A DNA stretch of 64,000 nucleotides from Myxococcales bacterium (GTDB lineage Bacteria; Myxococcota_A; Polyangia; Polyangiales; Ga0077539): positions 124,001-188,000 of the forward strand of contig JAEUKI010000094.1 of assembly GCA_016793325.1 (NCBI GenBank). Direction: 5' to 3'. The notes under the pieces are model-generated. The model saw only the letters and a list, made by a program, of their open reading frames with translations, did not search any database and was not told the origin of the DNA. This document shows positions 34,650 to 43,661 of this stretch, piece by piece. Every line of letters begins with the position of its first letter. The first letter of the stretch is position 1. The translations under genes were made by a program, and so were the position numbers.

Positions 34650-36731
34650 ATGCTTCGCAGACTCTCTTCGATGATCGCGCCGCACGCTCGCTGGGCGGCG
34701 CTCGCCCTCACCCTCGCCGCGAGCGCGAGCTGCAAGCCCGCCGCGCCGACGCGCGAGCCGTGCCCCGCGGTCCCCGTGACCGAGCGCACCTGCGGGATCG
34801 CCAGCGGAACGCCCGCGGCCATGGTCCCCGACTCGCTCCGCACGATGGAGTGCCGCGCGGACTTCGAAGCGATGGCGTCCACGCCGCTCGACGCCACGCT
34901 CCCCGGCGCGCGCTCGGTCAAAGTCGTCTACGACACCACCACCGGCAACCTGTACTTCCAGAACAGCACACGGTTTCAAATTCACTACCGCTTCGCGTCC
35001 GCCCGCTTGTCCGGCAACGGAATGCCTGTGGTCCCGCCGCTGTCGCAGTTCAACACGACGGAGTACTTCACCCCCGACCGTCGCTTCTTGCTCGGAGCGA
35101 TCACGCACTACGAGCAGCCCGACGTGTGGGCGCTCGAGGTCGCGCCGTACGACACGATGTCGTCCACCATGATGACGACGCTCTTCAACGCGGTGAAATC
35201 CGCGGCGTACTTCGGTCCGACGCTGACGTTTCACCCCACGTCCGACGCCGTCACCACGGAGTCGAGCGCGCTGCAGTCCCCCATCTGCGTCGCCACGACG
35301 GACGACATCTACGCGCGGACGGACTACCAGCCGCTGACGCTGGGACACACCGTCGGGCGCCTGCGATTTCTCACGGCGGCGCAGCTCGCGACCACGCACG
35401 TGTCGTACGAGGACATCGTCGTGCTCGACCAAGCGCCGAACGACATCTCTGTCGTGCGAGGCCTGATCACGCAGACCTTTCAGACGCCGCTCTCGCACAT
35501 CAACGTGCTCTCGCAGAACCGCCGGACGCCCAACATGGGCCTGCGGGGCGCCATGACCAACGCGCAGCTTCGCGCGCTCGAAGGGAGGCTCGTCGACCTC
35601 ACCGTCGGCGCCCTCGCGTGGACCGTGCGCGAGGCCACCGCGGCCGAAGCCGACGCGTGGTGGACCGCCAATCGCCCGACGCCCGTCACGCTCCCGGCGC
35701 TCGACCTCGCGCGCACGGGGCTCGTCAACATCCGCGACGTGACGCCCGAGCCCGCGGCGATGCAGACGCTCCGAGGCAACATCCGCGAGGCGGTCCGGGC
35801 CTTCGGCGGAAAATGCGCGCACTACTCGATCCTCGCCCGCACGGACGGGGTCAACGCGCGGCCCGCTTTTTGTGTGCCTGTATTCTACTACGACCAGTTC
35901 ATGCAGGCCAACGGCGTGTACGACAGGATCACGGCCCTGCAAGCGGACGCGACGTTTCGCACGGACCCCGCGGTGCGCGAGGCGCGGCTCAGCGAGCTGC
36001 AGCAGCAGATCGTCAACGGCGCGGTCGACGGCGCGCTGCAGGACCTTCTGCGCGCGAAGATCAGCGCGGAGTTTCCCGCGGGAAAGATCCGCTTTCGCAC
36101 GAGCACCAACAGCGAGGACCTCGACGGGTTTCCCTGCGCGGGCTGCTACGACTCGCACACGGGCAACCCCGCGGATTGGAACAACCTGCTCCAAGCGATC
36201 AAGAAGACTTGGGCCAGCGCGTGGAGCTATCGCACGTACGAAGAGCGTAGCTACTACGGCGTGGACCACCGCTCGGTGGGCATGGCCTTGCTCGTCCACT
36301 ACAACTTTCCCGACGAAGAGGCGAACGGCGTCGCGGTGACGTCGAACATCTTCGATCCGTCGGGCCTCGACCCCGCGTTCTACGTCAACGTGCAGCAGGG
36401 CGGAGACATCGAGGTCGTCGCGCCGCCGCCGGGCGTTCAGAGCGATCAGTTTCTCTACTACTTCTCGCAGCCGGGACAGCCCGTGACGTACCTCGCCCGG
36501 TCGAGCATCATCCCCGCGGGGCAGAGCGTGCTCTCGGCCGCGCAGATCCGCGAGCTCGGGCAGGCGCTCGCCGCGATTCACACGCGCTTCTCGCCCGCGT
36601 ACGGCCCCGCCTCGGGAAACACCGGCTGGTACGCGATGGACGTCGAGTTCAAGTTCGACGACGACGGCCAAGGAGGGACGCCGCGGCTCTTCGTGAAGCA
36701 AGCGCGCCCCTACCCCGGCCGCGGGATGTAA
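34650..36731 (+). CDS. Exported dikinase-like lipoprotein (PEP/pyruvate-binding, GWD-like order)
   Basis: 693 residues from the ATG at 34650, with AAGGA 7 nt upstream. Signal with lipobox ASASC. The N-terminal 250 residues are unassigned. A phosphohistidine-type swivel motif, TPLSHINVLSQNRRTPN with His283, matches the mobile domain of PEP-utilising enzymes. The C-terminal half carries a PPDK_N-type ATP-grasp domain: FRTSTNSEDLDGF near 480, CAGCYDSHTG, and WYAMDVEFKFD near 660 with the expected acidic residues. The swivel domain precedes the ATP domain, as in glucan water dikinase and opposite to PEP synthase. It appears lipid-anchored outside the cytosol, which is odd for an ATP-using enzyme. 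Confidence 0.8.
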   Translation: MLRRLSSMIAPHARWAALALTLAASASCKPAAPTREPCPAVPVTERTCGIASGTPAAMVPDSLRTMECRADFEAMASTPLDATLPGARSVKVVYDTTTGNLYFQNSTRFQIHYRFASARLSGNGMPVVPPLSQFNTTEYFTPDRRFLLGAITHYEQPDVWALEVAPYDTMSSTMMTTLFNAVKSAAYFGPTLTFHPTSDAVTTESSALQSPICVATTDDIYARTDYQPLTLGHTVGRLRFLTAAQLATTHVSYEDIVVLDQAPNDISVVRGLITQTFQTPLSHINVLSQNRRTPNMGLRGAMTNAQLRALEGRLVDLTVGALAWTVREATAAEADAWWTANRPTPVTLPALDLARTGLVNIRDVTPEPAAMQTLRGNIREAVRAFGGKCAHYSILARTDGVNARPAFCVPVFYYDQFMQANGVYDRITALQADATFRTDPAVREARLSELQQQIVNGAVDGALQDLLRAKISAEFPAGKIRFRTSTNSEDLDGFPCAGCYDSHTGNPADWNNLLQAIKKTWASAWSYRTYEERSYYGVDHRSVGMALLVHYNFPDEEANGVAVTSNIFDPSGLDPAFYVNVQQGGDIEVVAPPPGVQSDQFLYYFSQPGQPVTYLARSSIIPAGQSVLSAAQIRELGQALAAIHTRFSPAYGPASGNTGWYAMDVEFKFDDDGQGGTPRLFVKQARPYPGRGM

Positions 36732-36756
36732 GCCCTCGGGGGGTGGTGATACATCC

Positions 36757-38208
36757 GTGCTCGCGTTGAGCGAGCTCGAGACCATCATCGGCGTCGAAGT
36801 TCACGCGCGGCTGCTCACGCGCACGAAGCTCTTTTGTCGCTGCGGCACGCAGCCGAGCGCGCCCAACACGCGCGTGTGCCCGGTGTGCGCAGGGCTCCCG
36901 GGCGCGCTGCCGTCGCTCAACGAAGCCGCGGTCGCCATGGGAGTGCGCGCGGGGCTCGCGCTCGGGTGCACGATCAACGCGACGAGCCGCTTCGATCGCA
37001 AGAGCTATTTCTACCCGGATCTTCCCAAGGGATTTCAGTGCACGCAGTACGCCGTTCCGCTCTGTGAGCGAGGGAGGCTCGAGCTCGAGGCCTCGGCGCG
37101 CGACGGAGCCGCGTCGCGACGGAGCGTCGGGATCCGTCGGATTCACCTCGAAGAAGACGCGGCCAAGAGCGTCCACGAGGCTGCGAGCGGGCGCTCGCTG
37201 ATCGACTTCAATCGCGCGGGCGCGCCGCTGATCGAAATCGTGAGCGAGCCCGACCTGCGCTCGTCGAGCGAAGCGAGCGCGTACCTCCGGGCCCTGCGAT
37301 CCGCGCTGATGTTCATCGGCGTCAACGACGGAAACCTCGAGGACGGATCGTTTCGCTGCGACGTCAACGTGAGCGTTCGCCCCCGCGGGAGCGACGCCCT
37401 CGGAGCGCGCTGCGAGCTGAAGAACATCAACTCGTTTCGCTTCGTCGCGCGCGCGATCGAGGTCGAGTCCCGCAAGCAGCGCGAGGCGCTCTCGCGCGGC
37501 GAGCGCGTGCGTCAGTGCACCAAGCAGTACAACGCAGAGCGCGACGACACCGTCGTGTTGCGCGAGAAGGGCGAGGCCGAGGACTATCGATACTTCGCTG
37601 AGCCCGACCTCCCGCCGCTCGTGTTGCCCGAGGGGATGATCGCGCGCGAACGCGCGCGGGTGGGCGAGCTGCCCTGGGACAAGCGCGCCCGCTATCAACG
37701 CGACTGCGGAGTCTCCCTCGAGAGCGCGGACACGCTCGTCGAGCACCCGGCGCTCGCGCGCTATTTCGAGCGCTCGATCGCGCTCGGGGCAACACCTGTG
37801 CGCGCGGCGAACTTCATCGTCAACGAGCTGCGTCGCGAGGTGCGGTACAGCGGGGTCGAAGCGAGCTTTCCGATCGACGAAGCGCGGCTCGTCGAGCTCT
37901 TGGCGCTCGTCGACGAGGGCGCGCTGTCGCTGAAGTTAGCGAAGGACGTCTATCGCCGAATGGTGAGCGACCGCGTGAACGCCAGCGCCGTGATCGACGC
38001 GCTCGGGCTCTCGGTGATCGACGACGACGCGCGCATCGAGGCCGTGTGCGTCGGGGTGATTCGCGACAACCCCCGGCAAGCGGATAGCTTTCGCGCCGGA
38101 AAAAAGGGCATCCTCGGCTTCCTCGTCGGCGCCGTGATGAAGGCGACCGACGGCCGCGCGTCGCCCGAAAAGGTCAACGCCACGCTCATCCGGCTCCTCG
38201 AGCGGTGA
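36757..38208 (+). CDS. gatB: Aspartyl/glutamyl-tRNA(Asn/Gln) amidotransferase subunit B
   Basis: 483 residues, GTG start at 36757, 25 nt after the dikinase gene. Transamidates misacylated Glu-tRNA(Gln) or Asp-tRNA(Asn) within the GatCAB complex. Landmarks: EVHARLLTRTKLFCRC, the zinc site Cys27, Cys29, Cys41 and Cys44, SYFYPDLPKGFQ, HLEEDAAKS, LIDFNRAGAPLIEIVSEP, GSFRCDVNVSVRP and the C-terminal YqeY-like tail domain (KGILGFLVGAVMKAT). Usual length. gatA and gatC are not in the window; the amidase at 46026 is not a GatA by its motifs. Confidence 0.96.
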   Translation: MLALSELETIIGVEVHARLLTRTKLFCRCGTQPSAPNTRVCPVCAGLPGALPSLNEAAVAMGVRAGLALGCTINATSRFDRKSYFYPDLPKGFQCTQYAVPLCERGRLELEASARDGAASRRSVGIRRIHLEEDAAKSVHEAASGRSLIDFNRAGAPLIEIVSEPDLRSSSEASAYLRALRSALMFIGVNDGNLEDGSFRCDVNVSVRPRGSDALGARCELKNINSFRFVARAIEVESRKQREALSRGERVRQCTKQYNAERDDTVVLREKGEAEDYRYFAEPDLPPLVLPEGMIARERARVGELPWDKRARYQRDCGVSLESADTLVEHPALARYFERSIALGATPVRAANFIVNELRREVRYSGVEASFPIDEARLVELLALVDEGALSLKLAKDVYRRMVSDRVNASAVIDALGLSVIDDDARIEAVCVGVIRDNPRQADSFRAGKKGILGFLVGAVMKATDGRASPEKVNATLIRLLER

Positions 38209-38237
38209 GCTCAACCCAATGACTCGAGAGATGTTCC

Positions 38238-38480
38238 GTGATCGATGATCAAACCGAACGCGCGCTCCAAGAGCTCGACGACGTGCTCGATGACCTCGAC
38301 GACCTGCTCAAGCGCAACGACGTAGGCGCCGCGCTCTCGGATCGCGGCGTCAACATCGCCCTGGCGCTCACCGCGGCGAACGGGCTTCGCGCGTACCTCC
38401 GCGGCGACAAAGCGACGGCCGTCGACGACCTCGGGACCGTCGCCGAAGAGATCGCAGCGCGGGCAGGGTTGAAGGCATGA
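38238..38480 (+). CDS. Small acidic helical protein
   Basis: 80 residues from the GTG at 38238. The N-terminal third is a strongly acidic amphipathic helix (LQELDDVLDDLDDLLKR), then NIALALTAANGLRAYLRG and a second helix. No signal, no membrane helix. It sits between gatB and the Cys-rich lipoprotein, whose ATG overlaps its stop as ATGA, which supports it being translated. No family recognised. Confidence 0.65.
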   Translation: MIDDQTERALQELDDVLDDLDDLLKRNDVGAALSDRGVNIALALTAANGLRAYLRGDKATAVDDLGTVAEEIAARAGLKA

Positions 38481-40630
38481 GCTCTCGCGCGTTGCTCTTT
38501 GTGTGCGCGCTCGGCGCGGCCGCGTGCAGCCCACCGATCACCGCACAGGACGCGGCGCCGGACGCGACGTCCGATGGCGCGCAAGGCCCGATGGACGCGA
38601 CGCCGAGCGACAGCGCGGACGTGGCGCTCGCTCCGCATCCGTCGTGCGACGCGATCATCGACCTCGAGCGCATGGGCACCGTCGCCGACGGCGGCGAGGG
38701 CGTGTCGTTCACAGGCGACAACCTCGAGGCGCCCGAGGGCGTCTCGAACGCGCTGCAGCCGCCCACCGGGCGATGCGAGTTTCGCGTGGTGAAACAGAGG
38801 CTCTTTCGCTACCGACTGCGCACGGACGCAGCCCTCCGCGTGAGCACCAACAACCCGGGGAGCGAGGCCTCGTTCGACTCGACGATCTTCGTCGCGCTCG
38901 CGCCGTGCGGCGCGCCTCCGCGGGTGCTCGCGTGCAACGACGACGACCCATTTGCGCCGCGCAACCCGCACGTGACGCTCTCGCTCGCGACGACCGGGGG
39001 GCTGCGCGCGGGGACCGAAGTGATCATCTCGGTGGCGGGGTTCTACCCAGCCCCGGGCAGCGGCCAGGGCAGCAACCCCATGGGCGAGGCGGGCAACTTC
39101 GAGCTCACGGTCACGGAGATCCCCTCGCGAAACGACGGAGAGACCTGCGATTCGAGCGGTCGGATGAATGTGTGTGTCGCGGGATCGAGCTGCCTCGTCG
39201 CCGACGACGGCCGCGCGAGCTGCGTGCGCAACGGCTCGCGGCCCGCGGCGCGCTGCGCCGAAGGACAGGTGTGCGCAGAGCCGCTCGAGTGCGACGTGCG
39301 ACGAGACACGTGCTTCGCGACGAGCGCGATGGAGGGCGCCGTGTGCGAGATCGGCGAGAGCTCGAACCGCTGCGGCCCAGGGCTCTCGTGCGTGACGGCG
39401 CTGCGCGGTCAACGGCGCGGGCGATGCGCGCGCAACGGGACGCTCGGCGCTTCGTGCGCGAGCGAGGACGGCGGCGCGACCACGTGCGACGCGGGGCTTC
39501 GTTGCACGGGCGGCGTGTGCAAGCGCACGATCGCGAGCGGCGCCAGGTGCAACGTGCAGACCGACGCGTGCCCCGATGGGATGTCCTGCGTCGCGGACGG
39601 CGCGGGCGGCGGCGTCGGAGCGTGCGTGGCGAACGGGAGCGTTCACCTCGCGGGCTGCCGCGACAGCGCGAGCGAGTGCGACGGCGCGCTCTTCTGCATC
39701 GTCGACTCGAGCCGCGAGCGAACGTGCCGCACCGTGGGGCGCGCGAGCGGCGAGCGCTGCGACAACCGCGGGGTGTGCAGCTTCGAGTGGCCGTGCGTCG
39801 TCGACGACCCGTCGCGGCCCACCGAGGGCGTGTGCCGTTTGCCTGGAGAAACAGGGACCGAATGTCAAAACGACATGGGCTGCACGGGAGGCCGTCGCTG
39901 CGTCGGCCGCACGAGCAGCGCCAACGGCCGGTGCCTCGCGGTGGTCAACGCCGGCGACGCGTGCGACATCGAGCGGCGCACCAACGCGTGCGCGACGGGG
40001 TTCTCGTGTGTTCGCATGGGGGCGAGCGGCGCGGCGGGCCGGTGCGTCGCCAACGGGAGCGCCGCCGGGAGCGCGTGCCGCGCGATGTCGCCGACGTGTG
40101 ACGCGGGCCTGTCGTGCGCCAACGATCTCGGCGCGCGGTGCGTGGCGAGCGCAGCGTCGGGCGAGGCGTGCGACCCGCGGTTCAACACGGTTCGATGCGC
40201 GAGCGGAGCGGTGTGCGCGGCGAGCGAGTTCGAGGCAGGTCGCTGCGCGATGGCGTCGATGGAGAGCGAGCCGAACGACGCGCGCGCGATGGGCGCGATG
40301 GGCGCGAACTTCGCGGTGCGGGGCGCTGTCGGGCGCTTCGACGTCGATTGCTTCGGCGTGACCGTCGCAGCGAGCGGGGCGTTGTTCGCGCAGGCGGTCA
40401 ACCCCAACGGGCAGTGCACCAACAACCTCGTGCTCGACCTGTACGGGCCCGACGGCGCGTTCTTGGGGACAGACTCGGACGCTGGCCCCGCTGGATGCCC
40501 GCGGATCGACGGCGCGGTCTACCCCTGGGCGCGCGGCTTGCCTGCAGGCACCTACAGCGTCTGCGTTCGCGAGCCCAACAACAATATCGTGGGCGCGTAT
40601 GCGCTCTCGGTGGCCGCGACGACTCGGTAA
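38477..40630 (+). CDS. Cys-rich lipoprotein with PPC-type C-terminal domain
   Basis: 717 residues. Signal with lipobox GAAAC. The first 210 residues contain a beta-sandwich region of pre-peptidase C-terminal type (LERMGTVADGG to NFELTVTEIP). About eight to nine Cys-rich modules follow, each like GxxCxxxxCxxGLxCVxxxxGxxxCxxNG. A second PPC-type beta domain closes the protein (SEPNDARAMG to YALSVAATTR). No catalytic domain is seen. It is probably a surface-exposed binding or adhesion protein stabilised by disulfides. Confidence 0.82.
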   Translation: MSSRALLFVCALGAAACSPPITAQDAAPDATSDGAQGPMDATPSDSADVALAPHPSCDAIIDLERMGTVADGGEGVSFTGDNLEAPEGVSNALQPPTGRCEFRVVKQRLFRYRLRTDAALRVSTNNPGSEASFDSTIFVALAPCGAPPRVLACNDDDPFAPRNPHVTLSLATTGGLRAGTEVIISVAGFYPAPGSGQGSNPMGEAGNFELTVTEIPSRNDGETCDSSGRMNVCVAGSSCLVADDGRASCVRNGSRPAARCAEGQVCAEPLECDVRRDTCFATSAMEGAVCEIGESSNRCGPGLSCVTALRGQRRGRCARNGTLGASCASEDGGATTCDAGLRCTGGVCKRTIASGARCNVQTDACPDGMSCVADGAGGGVGACVANGSVHLAGCRDSASECDGALFCIVDSSRERTCRTVGRASGERCDNRGVCSFEWPCVVDDPSRPTEGVCRLPGETGTECQNDMGCTGGRRCVGRTSSANGRCLAVVNAGDACDIERRTNACATGFSCVRMGASGAAGRCVANGSAAGSACRAMSPTCDAGLSCANDLGARCVASAASGEACDPRFNTVRCASGAVCAASEFEAGRCAMASMESEPNDARAMGAMGANFAVRGAVGRFDVDCFGVTVAASGALFAQAVNPNGQCTNNLVLDLYGPDGAFLGTDSDAGPAGCPRIDGAVYPWARGLPAGTYSVCVREPNNNIVGAYALSVAATTR

Positions 40631-40681
40631 GTCCGTCGGTGTTCGCAGCGGCCGCGTGACGTGCGATGCTCGGGCGGTTCG

Positions 40682-42697
40682 ATGCCCGGTCGATCGCGCA
40701 GCACGAGTGTGGTGAAGGTCGGAGGCTCTTTTGGGGCGAAGACCACGCTCACGCTCACGGCGAACGCGCCGCTCGAGCTCTTCGTCTACGGCGTCACCGA
40801 CGAGGTCGCCGCGCGCGTTCTGTTGGGTGACACGCAGATCGGCGTCGGAAAGAGGCGCTCGTCGAGCGAAGAGAGCGACAACGCCGAGCAGTGGATCGCG
40901 GTCAACGTGCTGGCGACGGAGATTCACCGATCGCTGCATCCGATCGAGCTGACGGTCGAGCTCGGCAAGGCGCCGATCCAACACGCGCGCACGGGCGCTG
41001 AGCAGAGCTTCGAGTGGCGCGAGGTCGCGCGGGTGTGCGTGCACCCAGCGTTGGCGCACACGGCGAGCCAGCTCGTGGCGGCGGTTCCGCTCGCGGCGGG
41101 CGCGTGGGCGCTGACCGAGAGCTTGTCGAACATCGGCCTGAGCAGCGTTGGGAGGACCGCGCTCGACGTGCTCGTGATGGCCGCGTCGATCGCGCCGATC
41201 GCGCTCGCCTCGCGCGATCGGTTCCGCGGCGTGTCGCGCTTTCCTCGCTCGTGCGGGCTGTCGGTGCTCTGCGCGGCGCTCGGCGTGACGGCGATGATGC
41301 TCGAGCAAACGGTGGACAATCGCGTCGACGCGCCGATCGTCGTGGGAAACACGATCGTCCCCAAGGGGTCGTCGCGCTGGTTGCCGGGCGAGTTCGAGCT
41401 GCGCCAGGGCGCGATCGAACGTCAGAACTACATCGTCGATCGCGCGTCGCGGCAGCGCCCGTGCGTCGCGCGTCGCGACGACACGACCCCCAAGCCGTGG
41501 CTGTTCGAGCCTTGGTACATCGCGCGCGGAAGCTCGTTGCGCGTGGTGGACCGCAACCTGATCGGCGCGCTGCCCACGAGCGAGCGGTCGTTTTGCGACG
41601 GGCGAGTGAGCTCCGACTCGATTTGTTGTGTCGAGACCGGCGAAGGGTCCGGCGACCAATCCGTAGGCGCGATTTCGATCCCCACGAGGCAGCGCGAGGT
41701 GCAGCGCAACGTTCGCGTCCGATGGCGTCCGGCCACGACGCCCCTCGACGTCGAGGGCCTCGGCAGCAACACGTTTACGGTCTTCGCGTGGCACGGGCTC
41801 GCGATGCGCGGCGCCGCGCGCCTGCTGCGCGACGTCGAGTCTCACTGGCTCGCCGAACCGGCGGTGCGAGAGCTCGCGCTCGACGGATTTTCACCGGAGG
41901 CCGAGCGCAACGTGATCGTCACGCTGACGAGCGGTCCGTCGGTCGACGTTCGTTGCCCGGTCGCGTCGTCGACGGCGCACCTCGTTCGCGCGACAACCCC
42001 TTCGGTCCGCGCGCTCGTCGTGGGCGCGACGCGATACGCGCTCTCGACGCAGCGACCAACGTTGATTTGCGCGGCGAACGGCGATCTGAAGCTCGTGCTC
42101 TCCGAGAGCGAGCGGCACGACGAGCTCTTCACGCCGTACGCGTTGCCCTTCTCTGCGCCGTTCGTCACGATCGTCGAGCGGCAGGGTGAAAACGAGGTCA
42201 CGATCGGCCGCGCGCACTGCCCTCCGGACGCGGGTCGCTACGTGAGCGTGCTGTCGGTGCGCACGATCGGGTTCGAAGCGATCGAGCGCGTCGAGCAGTT
42301 TCCCTGGCAGCGGCGGCAAGAGACGCTGTGGGACAGCCCGCCGGATCGCGCGTCGGCCCGCGTGTTCTTCTGCGTCGCGACGGACCACCGCGGAACGCCG
42401 ACGCAAGAGTCGGTCAACCAGCTGAACCCCCCGCCGTCCGAGCAGCTCCGCGTGGTTCAACGCGGAAGCCGCGCGATGGAGACCGGCATGCTCTACCGCG
42501 CGCGGTTGTATTCGCTCATTCGCGCGAGCCACTCGATGCCGGACGCGCAGTGCTGCTACGACCCGTACACGGGCATCACGGGCGTCTGTCGACGAACGCG
42601 CTTCGGGCGCCGATCCGTGCTCGAAGCCGGCTCGATTCCGACGCAGTGCCCGCAAGCGCTCGCGCTGAGCCTGAGTCAACAGCCGCTCGCGCGCTGA
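40682..42697 (+). CDS. Membrane protein with large exported domain, function unknown
   Basis: About 671 residues from the ATG at 40682; a GTG seven codons upstream is the alternative and neither has a clear ribosome site. The first 120 residues are soluble and beta-rich. Two to three hydrophobic helices (about 120-200) follow, then a domain of about 450 residues. That domain has many cysteines, including vicinal pairs ICCVE and QCCYD, which suggests it lies in the periplasm. No family recognised. Possibly a RING/GIDE-type E3 relative (WFEPWYIARGSSLRVV looks vaguely similar), but too weak to claim. Confidence 0.7.
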   Translation: MPGRSRSTSVVKVGGSFGAKTTLTLTANAPLELFVYGVTDEVAARVLLGDTQIGVGKRRSSSEESDNAEQWIAVNVLATEIHRSLHPIELTVELGKAPIQHARTGAEQSFEWREVARVCVHPALAHTASQLVAAVPLAAGAWALTESLSNIGLSSVGRTALDVLVMAASIAPIALASRDRFRGVSRFPRSCGLSVLCAALGVTAMMLEQTVDNRVDAPIVVGNTIVPKGSSRWLPGEFELRQGAIERQNYIVDRASRQRPCVARRDDTTPKPWLFEPWYIARGSSLRVVDRNLIGALPTSERSFCDGRVSSDSICCVETGEGSGDQSVGAISIPTRQREVQRNVRVRWRPATTPLDVEGLGSNTFTVFAWHGLAMRGAARLLRDVESHWLAEPAVRELALDGFSPEAERNVIVTLTSGPSVDVRCPVASSTAHLVRATTPSVRALVVGATRYALSTQRPTLICAANGDLKLVLSESERHDELFTPYALPFSAPFVTIVERQGENEVTIGRAHCPPDAGRYVSVLSVRTIGFEAIERVEQFPWQRRQETLWDSPPDRASARVFFCVATDHRGTPTQESVNQLNPPPSEQLRVVQRGSRAMETGMLYRARLYSLIRASHSMPDAQCCYDPYTGITGVCRRTRFGRRSVLEAGSIPTQCPQALALSLSQQPLAR

Positions 42698-42710
42698 CGA
42701 AGCGAAGCGC

Positions 42711-43514
42711 TCACGCGCGACCGCGGTTCTTCATCATCTGCCCGGCGGCCCGAGCGACGAGGGCGCGCGGCAAGAACTTCGCTGCGATTCCACCGAGCTT
42801 GTTGACCGCGCCAGGGACGAACACCGTGTTGTTCGCGACGTACGCCTCGATCCCGCGCCGCACGGTCTCTTCGCTCGAGAGCACCGACGCCCTCTGCTGC
42901 GGCGCGATCTCGATGCCCGCGGCCGCTTGAAATCCAGTCGCGACGGGCCCAGGGCACAGCGCGCTCATCCGTACGCCTGTCCCGCGGAGCTCCTCGGCGA
43001 GCCCGACGGTGAAGTTCACGACGTACGCTTTGCTCGCGCCGTAGACGCTCATGTACGGCGTCGGCTGAAATCCCGCGACGCTCGCGACCTGCAAGAACCC
43101 GCCTCGGCCGCGAGCCACCATCGGCGGCAAGAGCTTCGCCGTGAGCACCGTGAGCGCTTCGCAGTTCAAGCGCAGCATCTCCGCCGCGCGCTTCGCGCCG
43201 AGCTCGCTAAACGGCCCGCCGATGCCGAAGCCCGCGTTGTTGATCACGTGATCGACCTCGACGCCGAGCGCGAGGACGTCGTCCGCGAGCGAGTCGGCCC
43301 CCCCCGCGACGGCGAGGTCCTTGGTCACCACGCGATGCTCGACGCGGTGCTTCGACGAGAGCTCTTCGCCGAGGGCGCGGAGCTTCGCCTCGCTTCGCGC
43401 GCTGAGGATCAAGTGCGCCCCCCGCGCCGCGAGCTGCCGCGCGAAGTCTTCGCCGAAGCCAGAGCTCGCGCCGGTGATCAGCACCCAGCGCCCTCGAAAC
43501 AGATCGTCGCTCAC
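42711..43514 (-). CDS. Short-chain dehydrogenase/reductase
   Basis: 267 residues from the GTG at 43514, with AAGGAG about 10 nt upstream. Classical SDR Rossmann fold: TGASSGFG cofactor motif near 14-21, NNAG at 92-95, catalytic Ser145 (VASVAGF), Tyr158 and Lys162 (YGASK), and CPGPVATGF. An Arg at position 40 after the second strand (LILSAR) suggests preference for NADP(H). The C terminus is hydrophobic and basic. Divergent from the TetR gene, with a tandem palindrome between them, so it is probably TetR-controlled. Likely lipid or ketone metabolism given the nearby fatty acid hydroxylase; substrate unknown. Confidence 0.92.
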   Translation of the reverse strand: MSDDLFRGRWVLITGASSGFGEDFARQLAARGAHLILSARSEAKLRALGEELSSKHRVEHRVVTKDLAVAGGADSLADDVLALGVEVDHVINNAGFGIGGPFSELGAKRAAEMLRLNCEALTVLTAKLLPPMVARGRGGFLQVASVAGFQPTPYMSVYGASKAYVVNFTVGLAEELRGTGVRMSALCPGPVATGFQAAAGIEIAPQQRASVLSSEETVRRGIEAYVANNTVFVPGAVNKLGGIAAKFLPRALVARAAGQMMKNRGRA

Positions 43515-43627
43515 CGAACCACTTCTCCTTCGCTCGGACGGACGGCGCCCGAGCCCGGCGGTTGTACGCAACCATCGCTGAAATTGCAGCGGTCCCGAGA
43601 AATCGTCGCCCCCCTCTTGCGCGCTTT

Positions 43628-43661
43628 GTGAACATGATTCACTCTTGTGAACGTGGTTCAC
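43628..43661. promoter_or_regulatory. Tandem palindromic operator between SDR and TetR genes
   Basis: Two 15-bp palindromes, GTGAACATGATTCAC (43628-43642) and GTGAACGTGGTTCAC (43647-43661), share the arms GTGAAC/GTTCAC or ATTCAC and start 19 bp apart. The second coincides with the TetR start codon. This arrangement fits binding of two TetR dimers on adjacent turns and repression of both divergent promoters. Confidence 0.82.

Noticed and set aside
38249..41845. A nearly 1200-codon open frame on the minus strand opposite the Cys-rich lipoprotein and the membrane protein
   Set aside because: Arg/Ala/His-dominated, no domain or signal, mirrors the plus-strand genes that have recognisable domains; a GC3-bias artefact. 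The same holds for other long frames opposite clear genes, such as 2-1456 plus and 6074-8437 minus.
40682..42697. RING/GIDE-type E3 ligase-like membrane protein
   Set aside because: Only vague similarity in one segment; no complete metal-binding Cys/His pattern could be shown.
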